This document shows positions 33,807 through 42,759 of a DNA stretch of 64,000 bases, piece after piece. The position numbers were made by a program, and so were the translations under genes. The notes beneath the pieces are model-generated. The model was given only the letters and a program-made list of their open reading frames with translations. It did no database searches and was not told the origin of the DNA. This DNA comes from Paraburkholderia azotifigens (GTDB taxonomy: Bacteria > Pseudomonadota > Gammaproteobacteria > Burkholderiales > Burkholderiaceae), in the NCBI RefSeq assembly GCF_007995085.1, contig NZ_VOQS01000003.1, positions 2,852,001 through 2,916,000 on the forward strand, given 5' to 3'. Each line of letters starts with the position of its first letter. Within the stretch, counting starts at the first letter, position 1.

Positions 33807-35189
33807 CTATGAGTGATATGCGTTTTCGCCGTGCGAGCTGAGGTCAAGGCCATCTCGCTCGCGATCCTGTTCGACGCGCAGGCCGATCGTCATATCGACC
33901 AGCTTGAACGCGATCACTGACACCACGCCCGACCACACCAGCGATGTCCCCACGCCCCAGCACTGCGAGATGAGTTGATCGACTATGCTGTAGTCGCCGA
34001 CCTTATTGGCGACATAGTCGTAGACGCCTGTGCCGCCCAGCCGCGGCGATGCGAACACGCCGGTCAGGAGCGCGCCGACGATGCCACCCAGACAATGCAC
34101 GCCGAACACGTCAAGCGAATCGTCGACGCCGAGCAGGCGCTTAAGCCCATTGACGCCCCAGTAGCAGGCAATGCCCGCTGCAAAGCCCATCACGATCGAG
34201 CCCATCGGTCCGACGAAGCCGCATGCTGGCGTAATCACGACGAGTCCCGCTATCGCACCCGACACGGCGCCCAGCATCGACGGCTTGCCCTTGAGGGTCC
34301 ATTCGACGAAGGTCCACGCCACGGTGGCCGCGCAGGTTGCCAGCAGAGTCGTAACGAAGGCGAGCGCGGCCGCGCCGTTCGCTTCGAGATTCGAACCCAC
34401 GTTGAAGCCGAACCAGCCGACCCACAGCAGTGATCCACCCACCATCGTCAGCGTGAGGTTGTGCGGTGCCATTGCTTCGCGTCCATAGCCCGCGCGCTTG
34501 CCGATCATGATCGCGCCAACCAGCGCCGCAATCCCCGCATTGATATGTACGACCGTGCCGCCCGCAAAGTCGATCGCGCCCTTCTGGAACAGGAAACCTG
34601 CCGTGGCAGTGGCCTTTTCACCCGCTGCTGCGCTGGTGTACGCATCGGGGCCCGGCCAGTACCAGACCATGTGCGCGATGGGCAGATAGGAGAACGTGAA
34701 CCACAGCACCATGAACAGCAATACCGCGGAAAACTTCGCGCGCTCCGCGATACCGCCGATAATCAGCGCCGGCGTGATCGCCGCGAAAGTCAGCTGGAAA
34801 GCGACATAGATGAATTCGGGAATTACCACACCCTTGCTGAACGTCGCTGCCGTCGTGTCCGGCGTGACACCCGCGAGAAACGTCTTGCTCAATCCCCCGA
34901 AGAACGCATTGCCTTCCGTGAACGCGACGCTATATCCATAGAGCGCCCACAGTACGCCGAGCAGACAGAACACGACGAGCGTCTGCATCAGCACCGACAG
35001 CATGTTCTTCGCGCGCACCATGCCACCGTAGAACAACCCAAGTCCCGGCGCGGCCATCATCACGACGAGTAGTGTCGCAACGATCATCCACGCAGTGTCG
35101 CCTTTGTTCGGCACCGGGTCGGCGGCAAATGCTGGCATCGCTAGCGCCAGCATCATGATTAACGCAACAGATCTGATCAGTCTTTTCAT
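33807..35189 (-). CDS. amt: Ammonium/methylammonium channel (Amt)
   Basis: 460 residues. A cleavable signal peptide (MKRLIRSVALIMMLALAMPAFAADP) is followed by 11 membrane helices. Family landmarks are GLGLFYGGMVRAKNMLSVLMQ, AERAKFSAVLLFMVLWF, the first pore His in PIAHMVWYW, the GTVVHINAGIAALVG signature and the second pore His in DVFGVHCLGG. The protein conducts ammonium or methylammonium across the inner membrane. It lies downstream of glnT-glxBCD on the same strand (164 bp from glxD), consistent with capture of the amine used or released by that pathway. No glnK is adjacent. Confidence 0.95.
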   Translation of the reverse strand: MKRLIRSVALIMMLALAMPAFAADPVPNKGDTAWMIVATLLVVMMAAPGLGLFYGGMVRAKNMLSVLMQTLVVFCLLGVLWALYGYSVAFTEGNAFFGGLSKTFLAGVTPDTTAATFSKGVVIPEFIYVAFQLTFAAITPALIIGGIAERAKFSAVLLFMVLWFTFSYLPIAHMVWYWPGPDAYTSAAAGEKATATAGFLFQKGAIDFAGGTVVHINAGIAALVGAIMIGKRAGYGREAMAPHNLTLTMVGGSLLWVGWFGFNVGSNLEANGAAALAFVTTLLATCAATVAWTFVEWTLKGKPSMLGAVSGAIAGLVVITPACGFVGPMGSIVMGFAAGIACYWGVNGLKRLLGVDDSLDVFGVHCLGGIVGALLTGVFASPRLGGTGVYDYVANKVGDYSIVDQLISQCWGVGTSLVWSGVVSVIAFKLVDMTIGLRVEQDRERDGLDLSSHGENAYHS

Positions 35190-35314
35190 GGCGCGAACCT
35201 TTGAAAATTGCCGCCGCTTCCCGGCAGCGATAGCGGGGAAGCGTCGACAGTAGGTGTGGATGTAGAGAACTGCGGAAAGCGAAGAAACTACGAACTTGCG
35301 GATTGCGTCAGGCG

Positions 35315-35334
35315 AGCGGGCGTGACCGCCCGCT
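35315..35334. terminator. Hairpin between glxD and amt
   Basis: AGCGGGCG, loop TGAC, CGCCCGCT: a perfect 8-bp stem 20 bp beyond the glxD stop. No T-run follows on the minus strand, so it may attenuate rather than fully terminate, or may stabilise the glx mRNA. Confidence 0.35.
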
Positions 35335-35353
35335 TTCCCTCAGTGCTTCTGAA

Positions 35354-36712
35354 TCAGTACTGCTGCCCCGGAATCCACGACGTGCCTGCGAGCGGAATAC
35401 GCGCCATCGCCGCCGCCTCGACGGTCAGCGCGACAAGATCTTCCGGCTCGAGGTGATGTACGTTCTGCTTGCCGCAGGCACGTGCAATCGTCGTCAGCTC
35501 CATGTTCAGCGTCTTCAGGTAGTTGCGCACGCGGCGCGAGCCTTCTTCCGGCTGCAGACGTTGCTCCAGCACGGCATCCTGCGTCGTCACGCCGACGGGG
35601 CACTTGCCCGTATGGCAGTGATGGCAAAAGCCCGGCGACGTATTGAGCGCCGCGTAATCGGCCATAGCGGAATGCAGCGCGCCGTCCTTGAAGTACGTGT
35701 CACTGTTGCAGCCGAGCGCCATCAGCACGCCCTGCCCGATCGCCACGGCATCCGCGCCGAGCGCGAGCGCCTTCGCCACATCGGCACCCGTGCGAATACC
35801 GCCCGAGACGATCAGTTGCACCTGTCCTTTCATGTTCAGGTCTTCGAGCGCATCGACGGCCTGGCGCACGGCGGCGAGCGTCGGAATGCCGACGTTCTCA
35901 ATGAAGCACGTTTGTGTCGCCGCCGTGCCACCCTGCATCCCGTCGATCACGACGACATCGGCGCCCGCATGCACGGCGAGCTTCACATCGTTGAAGGTGC
36001 GGGTCGCGCCGACCTTCACGTAGATCGGCTTTTCCCAGTCGGTGATTTCGCGCAGTTCCTGAATCTTGATCGCGAGATCGTCCGGGCCGGTCCAGTCGGG
36101 ATGACGGCTGGCCGAACGTTGATCGACGCCAGCAGGCAGCGTGCGCATCGAGGCCACACGCGGATTGACCTTCTGACCGAGCAGCATGCCGCCGCCGCCC
36201 GGCTTCGCGCCCTGGCCGATCACGACTTCGATCGCATCGGCGCGACGCACGTCGTCGGGATTGAAGCCGTAGCGCGACGGCAGGCACTGATACACCAGCG
36301 TCTTCGACGAACGGCGCTCTTCCTGCGTCATGCCGCCGTCGCCTGTCGTCGTCGAGGTGCCGGCCGCCGTGGCCGCGCGGCCAAGCGCTTCCTTCACGTT
36401 TGCCGACAGTGCGCCGAAGCTCATGCCCGCAATCGTGATCGGAATGTCGAGCACAACGGGCTTCTTCGCGAAGCGCGTGCCGAGCAGCGTCTGCGTCGAA
36501 CACTTCTCGCGATACCCTTCGAGCGGATAGCGCGACAACGATGCGCCCAGAAATAACAGGTCGTCGAAGTGCGGCACGCGGCGTTTCGCTCCAAGACCGC
36601 GAATTTCATAGAGACCGCGCTGAGCGGCCGTGTGGATATAGTCGATCGTCTTGCGGTCGTAGCCTTGCGACTCTTCCTGTTGCAAGCGGGCGAAATGGAT
36701 AGGCTTTTCCAT
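35354..36712 (-). CDS. glxD: FMN-binding glutamate-synthase-like subunit (GlxD / MgsC type)
   Basis: 452 residues, equivalent to the central FMN domain of glutamate synthase. The TIM-barrel features include DIPITIAGMSFGALS, GDGGMTQEER, PGGGGMLLGQKV, IVSGGIRTGADVAKALALGADAVAIGQ and the Cys cluster FCHHCHTGKCPVGVTTQD for an Fe-S centre. With GlxC and GlxB it should form a three-part enzyme that transfers an amine to 2-oxoglutarate. It may be a glutamate synthase variant or N-methylglutamate synthase (MgsABC), which has the same architecture. The ATG at 36712 starts MEKPIHFARLQ; the longer frame to 37066 only re-reads glxC. It is 20 bp downstream of glxC. Confidence 0.92.
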   Translation of the reverse strand: MEKPIHFARLQQEESQGYDRKTIDYIHTAAQRGLYEIRGLGAKRRVPHFDDLLFLGASLSRYPLEGYREKCSTQTLLGTRFAKKPVVLDIPITIAGMSFGALSANVKEALGRAATAAGTSTTTGDGGMTQEERRSSKTLVYQCLPSRYGFNPDDVRRADAIEVVIGQGAKPGGGGMLLGQKVNPRVASMRTLPAGVDQRSASRHPDWTGPDDLAIKIQELREITDWEKPIYVKVGATRTFNDVKLAVHAGADVVVIDGMQGGTAATQTCFIENVGIPTLAAVRQAVDALEDLNMKGQVQLIVSGGIRTGADVAKALALGADAVAIGQGVLMALGCNSDTYFKDGALHSAMADYAALNTSPGFCHHCHTGKCPVGVTTQDAVLEQRLQPEEGSRRVRNYLKTLNMELTTIARACGKQNVHHLEPEDLVALTVEAAAMARIPLAGTSWIPGQQY

Positions 36713-36732
36713 GGGGACGTTCTCGATGAGGT

Positions 36733-37422
36733 TCAATATTCCTGGTCCGCGTCGGCGTTCCAGTGATAGAGCGTTCGTGCCGATGCAATGCGTTTGAACG
36801 CACGCGGGTCGTGTTGCAGCCCCGCAGCATCGAGAAGCGACGCCACAGCCGTGTAGTCCGCATCCGTCATCGCTTCGAACTGCGCGTCGGCGCCGAGCGA
36901 CTTCACGTTGCCCTTCACGTACAACACCGCTTCGTAGAGCGAGTCGCCGAGCGCATCGCCAGCGTCGCCGCAAATCACCATGCGGCCGGCCTGTGCCATG
37001 AAGGCGGAGAAACTCCCCACCGAACCGCCGACCACGATATCGCCGCCTTTCAGGGAAATGCCGCAACGCAGGCCCGCATCGCCGTCGATCACGAGCAGTC
37101 CGCCATGCGCGGACGCACCGGCGCCGTTCGACGCGAAGCCCTTCACATGCACCTTGCCGCTCATCATGTTTTCGGCGACGCCCGTACCTGCGCTGCCATC
37201 GACGACAATCGTCGCGTGCTTGTTCATCCCGCCCGCGTAGTAGCCCGCGTGGCCGTCGACGGTGATTTTCACTTCGGCGTCCACACCGACGGCAATGTTG
37301 TGCGCGCCGTTCGGCGACGTCACCGTAATCTGCTGGCCTTTGAGCACGGCCGCATCGCCATGCAGATACTGGTTCAATTCCCTGACCGATCCGCTCTCAA
37401 GGTCAAACGTCAAGCTTTCCAT
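36733..37422 (-). CDS. glxC: Glutamate-synthase GXGXG-domain subunit (GlxC / MgsB type)
   Basis: 229 residues, equivalent to the C-terminal GXGXG domain of glutamate synthase. A right-handed beta-helix of Gly-rich turns is visible: GHAGYYAGGMNKHATIVVDG, GTGVAENMMSGKVHVKG, GDAGLRCGISLKGGDIVVGG. It bridges the amidotransferase and FMN subunits. The start overlaps the glxB stop by 13 bp, so translation is coupled. Confidence 0.92.
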   Translation of the reverse strand: MESLTFDLESGSVRELNQYLHGDAAVLKGQQITVTSPNGAHNIAVGVDAEVKITVDGHAGYYAGGMNKHATIVVDGSAGTGVAENMMSGKVHVKGFASNGAGASAHGGLLVIDGDAGLRCGISLKGGDIVVGGSVGSFSAFMAQAGRMVICGDAGDALGDSLYEAVLYVKGNVKSLGADAQFEAMTDADYTAVASLLDAAGLQHDPRAFKRIASARTLYHWNADADQEY

Positions 37423-38318
37423 ACATACATCTCCTCGGGTGCCGGTTCGAATACCTTCGCGTTCTTGATATCGGGCAGATGCGCGAGCGAGCGAAACTCC
37501 GACGCGATTGCCACGTAATCGTCGTTCTCAGCGACGACGGCAGGCTTGCAGGCAAACGGATCGCGAATCAATGCCAGTTCCGTCGTCGTCCCCATCAGGA
37601 ACGTGTAGAAGCCGTCAAGTTCTTCGAAGCCTTTTTGCAGCGCGTCCGGCAACGTATCGCCTTCACGCAGGCGCCATTCGAGAAAACGGCAAGCCGCCTC
37701 CGTATCGTTGTCGGTGTCAAAGTGAATGCCCTGCGGCTCCAGCTTGCGGCGTACGCCATACGGATTCGACAATGAGCCGTTGTGCACCAGGCAGAAGTCC
37801 TCACCCGCCGTGAAGGGGTGCGCGCGATCCGGCGTCACGGCCGACTCGGTCGCCATTCGCGTATGACCGACCAGATGCGATCCCTTCAGGTTGGCGAAGT
37901 CATAGCGGTCCGCTACCTGCGCGGGCGTACCAATGTCCTTGTAAAGATCGATCGAGCGGCCTGTCGACAGCAGATACAGCTTCGGATAATGCTCGCGCAA
38001 CCAGCTCTTCACGTTGTCCGCATTGCCTTGCAGCGTGAGCACCGCGTGATTCCCTTTCGCCTCGATGCGCGCCGTCACGTCCATCGCGGCGTTCAACGCG
38101 TCGAGCAGCGGCGTCCACGCAAAGCGATCGCCCTCTTCCGTGAAGCCCGCATACAGACTCAGCTTGCGCTGGCTGGCGTCGACTGCCTTGCCGAACACTG
38201 CAAGGCCCGCCGAATCAGGACCACGCTCGGTCATGCCAATCAGCATCGGCACCATCAGTTCGCCTAGCCGTTCGCGCAGTGCCGGTGTCTTCACCAGCAG
38301 ACCTACGATTCCACACAT
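37410..38318 (-). CDS. glxB: Class-II glutamine amidotransferase subunit (GlxB / MgsA type)
   Basis: 302 residues starting MCGIVGLLVKTPALRERLGE. The Cys at position 2 is the N-terminal nucleophile after Met removal. Other Ntn-amidotransferase landmarks are GMTERGPDSAGLAVFG, HLVGHTRMATESAVTPDRAHPF, FCLVHNGSLSNPYGVRR and DTDNDTEAACRFLEW. It releases ammonia (or methylamine from gamma-glutamylmethylamide in the Mgs reading) for the FMN subunit. AAGGAGGA lies 6 bp before the ATG, a strong start. The longer frame to 38651 re-reads the synthetase gene and is spurious. Confidence 0.92.
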   Translation of the reverse strand: MCGIVGLLVKTPALRERLGELMVPMLIGMTERGPDSAGLAVFGKAVDASQRKLSLYAGFTEEGDRFAWTPLLDALNAAMDVTARIEAKGNHAVLTLQGNADNVKSWLREHYPKLYLLSTGRSIDLYKDIGTPAQVADRYDFANLKGSHLVGHTRMATESAVTPDRAHPFTAGEDFCLVHNGSLSNPYGVRRKLEPQGIHFDTDNDTEAACRFLEWRLREGDTLPDALQKGFEELDGFYTFLMGTTTELALIRDPFACKPAVVAENDDYVAIASEFRSLAHLPDIKNAKVFEPAPEEMYVWKA

Positions 38319-38338
38319 ACTCTTCCTCCTTGAAATCC

Positions 38339-39727
38339 TTAGAAAAATTCGAGGTAGCTTTTCAGTTCCCAGTCCGAGACATGACGCATGTATTCGAGCC
38401 ACTCCATGCGCTTCAATTTGAGGAACTCGTCGGCGACGGGGCCGAGCGCATCGCAGATCAACCGATCCGATTCGAGCGCGTCGAGTGCCTGTTCGAGGTT
38501 CTGCGGCAACACGCCGATCTGGCGCTCCTGTAATTGCTGCGGCGACCACGTGTAGAGGTTGTCGTTGGCAGGCTGGCCCGGCGACAGTTCGCGCTCGACG
38601 CCATCCAGCCCGGCCGCGATCACCGCGGCAGTCGCGAGGTACGGATTGCACGAGCCATCGGGCAGGCGCAGTTCGATGCGCTCGCCGGGCATGCGCACCA
38701 TCGTCGAGCGGTTGTTATCGCCGTAGCTCACATATGCGGGCGCCCACGTCGCGCCCGTCAGCGAGCGTCCTACTACGAGGCGCTTGTACGAATTGACGGT
38801 CGGGTTGCACAACGCCGTCAGCGCGGGCGCGTGGGCAAGCAGGCCCGCCGTGAACTGATAGCCAAGCTTTGACAGCCCCATGCCGAGCGGATCGTTTTTG
38901 TCCGCGAACAGGTTTCGCTCACCGTCGCCGATCGACATGTGCATGTGCATGCCGTTGCCTGGCCGGTTTGCAAACGGCTTTGCCATGAACGAACAGATCA
39001 TGCCGAGTTCGTTGGCGATTTCGGAGGCGGCCATCTTGAAGAAGACGTAGTGATCGCATGAAGTCAGGCAATCGGTGTACGTGTAGTTGATTTCGAACTG
39101 GCCGTTCGCGTCCTCGTGATCGATCTGATACACGTCGATGCCGACATCGCGCATCGATTCGGTGAGCTTTTCCAGGAAAACGCGCGTGCGCGACAGGCCC
39201 TTGTAGTCGTAGCAGGGCTTGGCGAGTGTATCGCTCGGGTCACAGGGTTCCAGCACGCCCGATGCCGAGCGGCGCAACAGCGAGAATTCAGGTTCGAGGC
39301 CCGTGTAGAGCGTCCAGCCGTGCGCCGTCATCCGCGCGACCTGTTTTTTCAGCGTCACGCGCGAATCATAGGTCCACGGCTTGCCGTCCACGTGGCCGTC
39401 GCAGACAATGCGCGCGAGGCCCGTCTGCCACGGCATCGTCGTAAGGGTCGACAGGTCGCCGACCGCCATGAAGTCAGGCCCATTCGGCTCAATCCCCACG
39501 CCCCAGATCGCGAACCCGGCAAAACCCGCCCCCGCCTTCAAGATGCTCTTCAGATGCGCGACGGGCACCGACTTCGCTTTCGCCACGCCATGAATATCCA
39601 CGAATTGCGCCAGCACGTATTTCACGCCCTGCTGAGAAAGCCAGGCCTGCGCGTCCTCTGCCGTCTCGAAGCGGGGCACGCTTCCTAGCTCATTGACGGG
39701 CAGTTTGCTCGCGTCGTTCAGGTTCAT
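38339..39727 (-). CDS. glnT: GlnT/GmaS-type glutamine synthetase-family enzyme
   Basis: 462 residues of the GS fold. The N-terminal beta-grasp ([23 protein letters not shown]) precedes the catalytic domain with [47 protein letters not shown] and the adenylylation-type end region [16 protein letters not shown]. The ATG at 39727 (MNLNDASKL) has AAGGAG upstream and is preferred over a start 21 bp earlier. Such enzymes make glutamine or gamma-glutamyl-alkylamides; gene order with glxBCD and amt makes gamma-glutamylmethylamide synthetase (gmaS) a serious alternative. It is divergent from the XRE-cupin regulator. Confidence 0.9.
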   Translation of the reverse strand: MNLNDASKLPVNELGSVPRFETAEDAQAWLSQQGVKYVLAQFVDIHGVAKAKSVPVAHLKSILKAGAGFAGFAIWGVGIEPNGPDFMAVGDLSTLTTMPWQTGLARIVCDGHVDGKPWTYDSRVTLKKQVARMTAHGWTLYTGLEPEFSLLRRSASGVLEPCDPSDTLAKPCYDYKGLSRTRVFLEKLTESMRDVGIDVYQIDHEDANGQFEINYTYTDCLTSCDHYVFFKMAASEIANELGMICSFMAKPFANRPGNGMHMHMSIGDGERNLFADKNDPLGMGLSKLGYQFTAGLLAHAPALTALCNPTVNSYKRLVVGRSLTGATWAPAYVSYGDNNRSTMVRMPGERIELRLPDGSCNPYLATAAVIAAGLDGVERELSPGQPANDNLYTWSPQQLQERQIGVLPQNLEQALDALESDRLICDALGPVADEFLKLKRMEWLEYMRHVSDWELKSYLEFF

Positions 39728-39855
39728 CGCCACTCCTTGCAACAACATGCTTCGATGGTTTCAAAATGCCACGCGTGCGACGCATGACCCTGCTGCGCGA
39801 GCATCCCTGGACGCCAATGGCGTACTTCAGGTATGTCCGCAGTGTGCGAGTAAAT

Positions 39856-39875
39856 TTATTGTTATGTAACAATAA
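39856..39875. promoter_or_regulatory. Perfect palindrome in the glnT / XRE-cupin divergent spacer
   Basis: TTATTGTTA-TG-TAACAATAA, 9-bp arms with a 2-bp centre, lies about midway between the two starts (129 bp from glnT, 98 bp from the regulator). It is the obvious candidate operator for the divergent XRE-cupin regulator and stands out as AT-rich in GC-rich DNA. Confidence 0.7.
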
Positions 39876-39972
39876 TTCCCCACAGGAAACTTCATAAGCG
39901 CGACTTCGCCGTCCTTCTGTTCATGGCGAAATCTTGCGATCTGCTAACCTTGCCTTTTATTCGAGGCCAACC

Positions 39973-40575
39973 ATGCAAAACGGGGACGACAGCAAATCAC
40001 CGCTCGAACGCTATCTCGGCACAACGATCCGCGAGCTGCGTCAGTCACACGGACTGACCATTGCGCAGGTCTCGGAGCAGGCCGGCATCAGCCGCGGGAT
40101 GCTCTCGAAGATCGAGAACGCGCAGACCGCAGCCGGACTCGACGTGCTCCACCGCATCGCGCAGGCGCTCGGTGTGTCGATGTCCACGCTCTTTCGTAAC
40201 TTCGACGTTCCCCAAGGCGGTGCCCAACTCGTCAAGAAAGGCGCCGGCATGGAGGTCGTCCGCAAAGGCACCAAACGTGGGCACACCTATCACCTGCTTG
40301 CCTACGACCAGGGACCGCGCAAACTCTTCGAGCCGTTCCTGATCACGATGGAAGATGAGGCAGAGCGTTTCCCCGTCTTCGAACACCCGGGCACCGAGTT
40401 CATCCACATGCTCAAGGGCGTGATCGAGTACCGTCACGGCCAGCAAACCTACATCCTGCATCCCGGCGACACGCTCACCTTTCGGGCCGACATCCCGCAT
40501 GGCCCCGAGCGGTTGATCAAGACGCCGATCCAGTTCCTGTCGATCTTCGTCTATTCGCAGCCCGCCACCGAGTGA
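39973..40575 (+). CDS. XRE-family regulator with C-terminal cupin
   Basis: 200 residues from MQNGDDSKSPLERYLGTTI. The helix-turn-helix is at ~18-72 (IRELRQSHGLTIAQVSEQAGISRGMLSKIENAQTAAGLDVLHRIAQAL), and the cupin domain is at ~120-195 (HPGTEFIHMLKGVIEYRHGQQTYILHPGDTLTFRADIPHGPE). The architecture is that of PuuR/SutR-type repressors that sense a small metabolite. GAGG lies 7 bp before the ATG at 39973. It most likely binds the palindrome at 39856 and controls glnT-glxBCD-amt. The ~210 bp after it hold no gene. Confidence 0.92.
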   Translation: MQNGDDSKSPLERYLGTTIRELRQSHGLTIAQVSEQAGISRGMLSKIENAQTAAGLDVLHRIAQALGVSMSTLFRNFDVPQGGAQLVKKGAGMEVVRKGTKRGHTYHLLAYDQGPRKLFEPFLITMEDEAERFPVFEHPGTEFIHMLKGVIEYRHGQQTYILHPGDTLTFRADIPHGPERLIKTPIQFLSIFVYSQPATE

Positions 40576-40788
40576 ACCGCACTTGCGTCTTTCTCTATGC
40601 AACGTCTGTGCCACGTTTAACTATGAGAATCAAAAATTCCTGCTAATAAACACTGGCGGCGCTCTTCGGCGTTTCAGCACATTTCCAGCCTCAACGGTTA
40701 CTGCCTGACTGCGGTGCGGCCGGATCAGGATACGGTGCGCGCCTGCACTGAAACGGAAAAGCGGGTTACGACGGTGTATCAGCGTTTC

Positions 40789-41586
40789 TTATAACGTGAT
40801 CAGAGCGGCGAGCGCGTTGTCGAACATGCGGCGCAGCACCGGCTGCACGCTCGCGGCGCGCTCCAGTTCATAGGCGAACGGAAAGCGCTCGTTCATATAG
40901 GTCGACTGACACATCTCCAGTTGGATCGCATGAACGCCCTCACCCGGTGAACCGAAATGACGGGTGATATAGCCCCCCTTGAAGCGTCCGTTTGCGATCC
41001 ACGTGTAAGGGCCGCTCGATGCGGCGGACTCGACGGCTGCCTGCAACGCGGGCGCGGCAGTGCGGCCATCCTGCGTGCCGAGATTGAGGTCCGGCAGCTT
41101 GCCGTCGAAAAGACGCGGCAATACGCTGGCAATCGAGTGTGCTTCCCACAGCAGCACATGCGCGTGACGCTCGCGCAGGCGCGCAAGTTCGGCACGCAGT
41201 GCGTCGTGATACGGTTGCCAGTACCGCGCGACGCGGCGCTGTTTCTCGCTGGCGTCCGGCTCGCAGCCCGCGCGATAGACGAGGTCACCCCGAAACGTTT
41301 CAGTCGGACACAGCCCCGTCGTCGTTTGTCCCGGATAGAGGCTCTCATCGTTCGGTGGACGGTTCAGGTCGATCACATAGCGCGACACTTTCGCGCCGAG
41401 CAGCGTCGCGCCGAGCTGCGACGACACGAAGTCGTACAGACGATCGAGATGCCAGTCTGTGTCGACGAACGTGAGCGCTTCATCGGTGTACAGATGCCGC
41501 AGATCGGATGGGATCGCATGACCCAGATGAGGAATTGAAACCAGCAGCGGTGCATCACCGCGCTGAAATGTGAAGAGTTCGTCCAT
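40789..41586 (-). CDS. hutG: N-formylglutamate amidohydrolase (HutG type)
   Basis: 265 residues. The family pattern is LLVSIPHLGHAIP, TDWHLDRLYDF, SRYVIDLNRPPNDESLYPGQTTTGLCPTETFRG, YHDALRAELARLRERHAHVLLWEAHSIASVLPRLFDGKLPDLNLGT and GYITRHFGSPGEGVHAIQLEMCQSTYMNE. It hydrolyses N-formylglutamate to glutamate and formate, the last step of one histidine route. The ATG at 41586 has AGGGGAGA 5 bp upstream; a TTG three bases earlier is not preferred. No hutH, hutU or hutI is in the window. It lies 27 bp downstream of a LysR gene and may be co-transcribed. Confidence 0.93.
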   Translation of the reverse strand: MDELFTFQRGDAPLLVSIPHLGHAIPSDLRHLYTDEALTFVDTDWHLDRLYDFVSSQLGATLLGAKVSRYVIDLNRPPNDESLYPGQTTTGLCPTETFRGDLVYRAGCEPDASEKQRRVARYWQPYHDALRAELARLRERHAHVLLWEAHSIASVLPRLFDGKLPDLNLGTQDGRTAAPALQAAVESAASSGPYTWIANGRFKGGYITRHFGSPGEGVHAIQLEMCQSTYMNERFPFAYELERAASVQPVLRRMFDNALAALITL

Positions 41587-41613
41587 CAATTCTCCCCTGA
41601 ACTATGACTACGG

Positions 41614-42579
41614 TTAGCCTATAGCGTCATCGGGCCACTGCGGCACCGCTCGCGCCAAGGCGGGTTCGATAGAACGGTCAATGACCGTACGGGTCAACGC
41701 CACGATCTCTTTGGCGAAGTCTTCCCATTCGCCCTCCCGGTGCAGCAGGAAGAAATCGCGCCGGCTCAGCCTTCCCGACGGCAGCGGCAATACGGCGATC
41801 TCATCAAGATAGTGGCGGGCCTGCCATAGACAAAGCGGCGTGGAAATCGCGAAGCCGAGACGCGCGGCCACGAGACTCAGCAAGGGATCGGTAGCATCGA
41901 ATTCAAAGCGGCGCGGGCTGTTGATTCCCAGATGTCGTGCAAAGCGTTCGACCTGCTGTCCGATGACCGAGCGCGCGGTATAGCGTATGAGCGGCAGTTC
42001 CTTGACCAGGGTTCGCCAGTCCACGGACGCCCGCCCCGACAGATGGCTGCGCGCCACCACGGCCACGAACGCCTCCGAGAACATCGGCACTTCTACGATC
42101 CGCGGGTCAGTCAGCGTCGTCTGGGTACATACAGCAACGTCCAGCTCGCGGTCGTGTAACTGCTTCGAAAGGCCGGGGGTCAATCCTGACCATAGTGAGA
42201 TCTGCCGCTTCGAACTTGACACGGCCCGTATCAGCTCGGGCCCGACCGTCGCCGCAAAGGAGTCCACACACCCTAGCCGTACCGGCAACCGGCCAGCGCT
42301 GGATGTGTCACCCATCTGTGCGCTAACCATCTGGGCGTGTTCGAGCAGCGGTCCTGCCAGTTCGAGCAACATACGTCCCGCCACGTTCGCACGCGGCGGA
42401 CGGCTGTCACGGTCGAATAGCGTCATGCCCTGATCGCGTTCGAGCGTCGAGACGGCCTGGCTGATCGCACTCTGGCTTACGCCGAGTTGCTTAGCCGCGG
42501 CGGTCATCGATCCTGTTTCACACACAGAGACGAAAGCCTGTAGTGCGCGCAGATCCAGTGGGATTTGGGTACGTCTCAT
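41614..42579 (-). CDS. LysR-family regulator
   Basis: 321 residues. The helix-turn-helix is at ~8-66 (LRALQAFVSVCETGSMTAAAKQLGVSQSAISQAVSTLE), and the effector domain begins LPVRLGCVDSFAATVGPELI. It is divergent from the flavoenzyme-etfBA-hutD-ETF-QO operon at 42760 and precedes hutG on its own strand, so it is the likely regulator of both. The 180-bp spacer contains candidate dyads. Confidence 0.92.
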   Translation of the reverse strand: MRRTQIPLDLRALQAFVSVCETGSMTAAAKQLGVSQSAISQAVSTLERDQGMTLFDRDSRPPRANVAGRMLLELAGPLLEHAQMVSAQMGDTSSAGRLPVRLGCVDSFAATVGPELIRAVSSSKRQISLWSGLTPGLSKQLHDRELDVAVCTQTTLTDPRIVEVPMFSEAFVAVVARSHLSGRASVDWRTLVKELPLIRYTARSVIGQQVERFARHLGINSPRRFEFDATDPLLSLVAARLGFAISTPLCLWQARHYLDEIAVLPLPSGRLSRRDFFLLHREGEWEDFAKEIVALTRTVIDRSIEPALARAVPQWPDDAIG

Positions 42580-42680
42580 TGCGACTCCTTCGCGTCCGCG
42601 GCCATGTCGGCACCCAACGACGCGGCATCATGGCCAATCAAAATCCGCCGACCGTCACGATGAGCGAATTGAGGAATACG

Positions 42681-42708
42681 TTATAAGTTTGCCTAATACA
42701 AAATTTTG
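42681..42708. promoter_or_regulatory. Candidate LysR-binding dyads upstream of the flavoenzyme operon
   Basis: An imperfect dyad TTATAAG-TTTGC-CTAATA (42681-42698) is followed directly by the perfect 10-bp palindrome CAAAATTTTG (42699-42708). The position, ~50-80 bp upstream of the flavoenzyme start and ~100 bp from lysR, suits activation by the divergent regulator. Confidence 0.5.
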
Positions 42709-42759
42709 ACGCGATTGATCTTTCTAGAATCGGCTCCATCGTCTTTCCAGAGGGTCCAC

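Noticed and set aside
36713..37066. Upstream extension of the glxD frame
   Set aside because: It re-reads glxC in another frame; MEKPIHFARLQ at 36712 is the family-like start.
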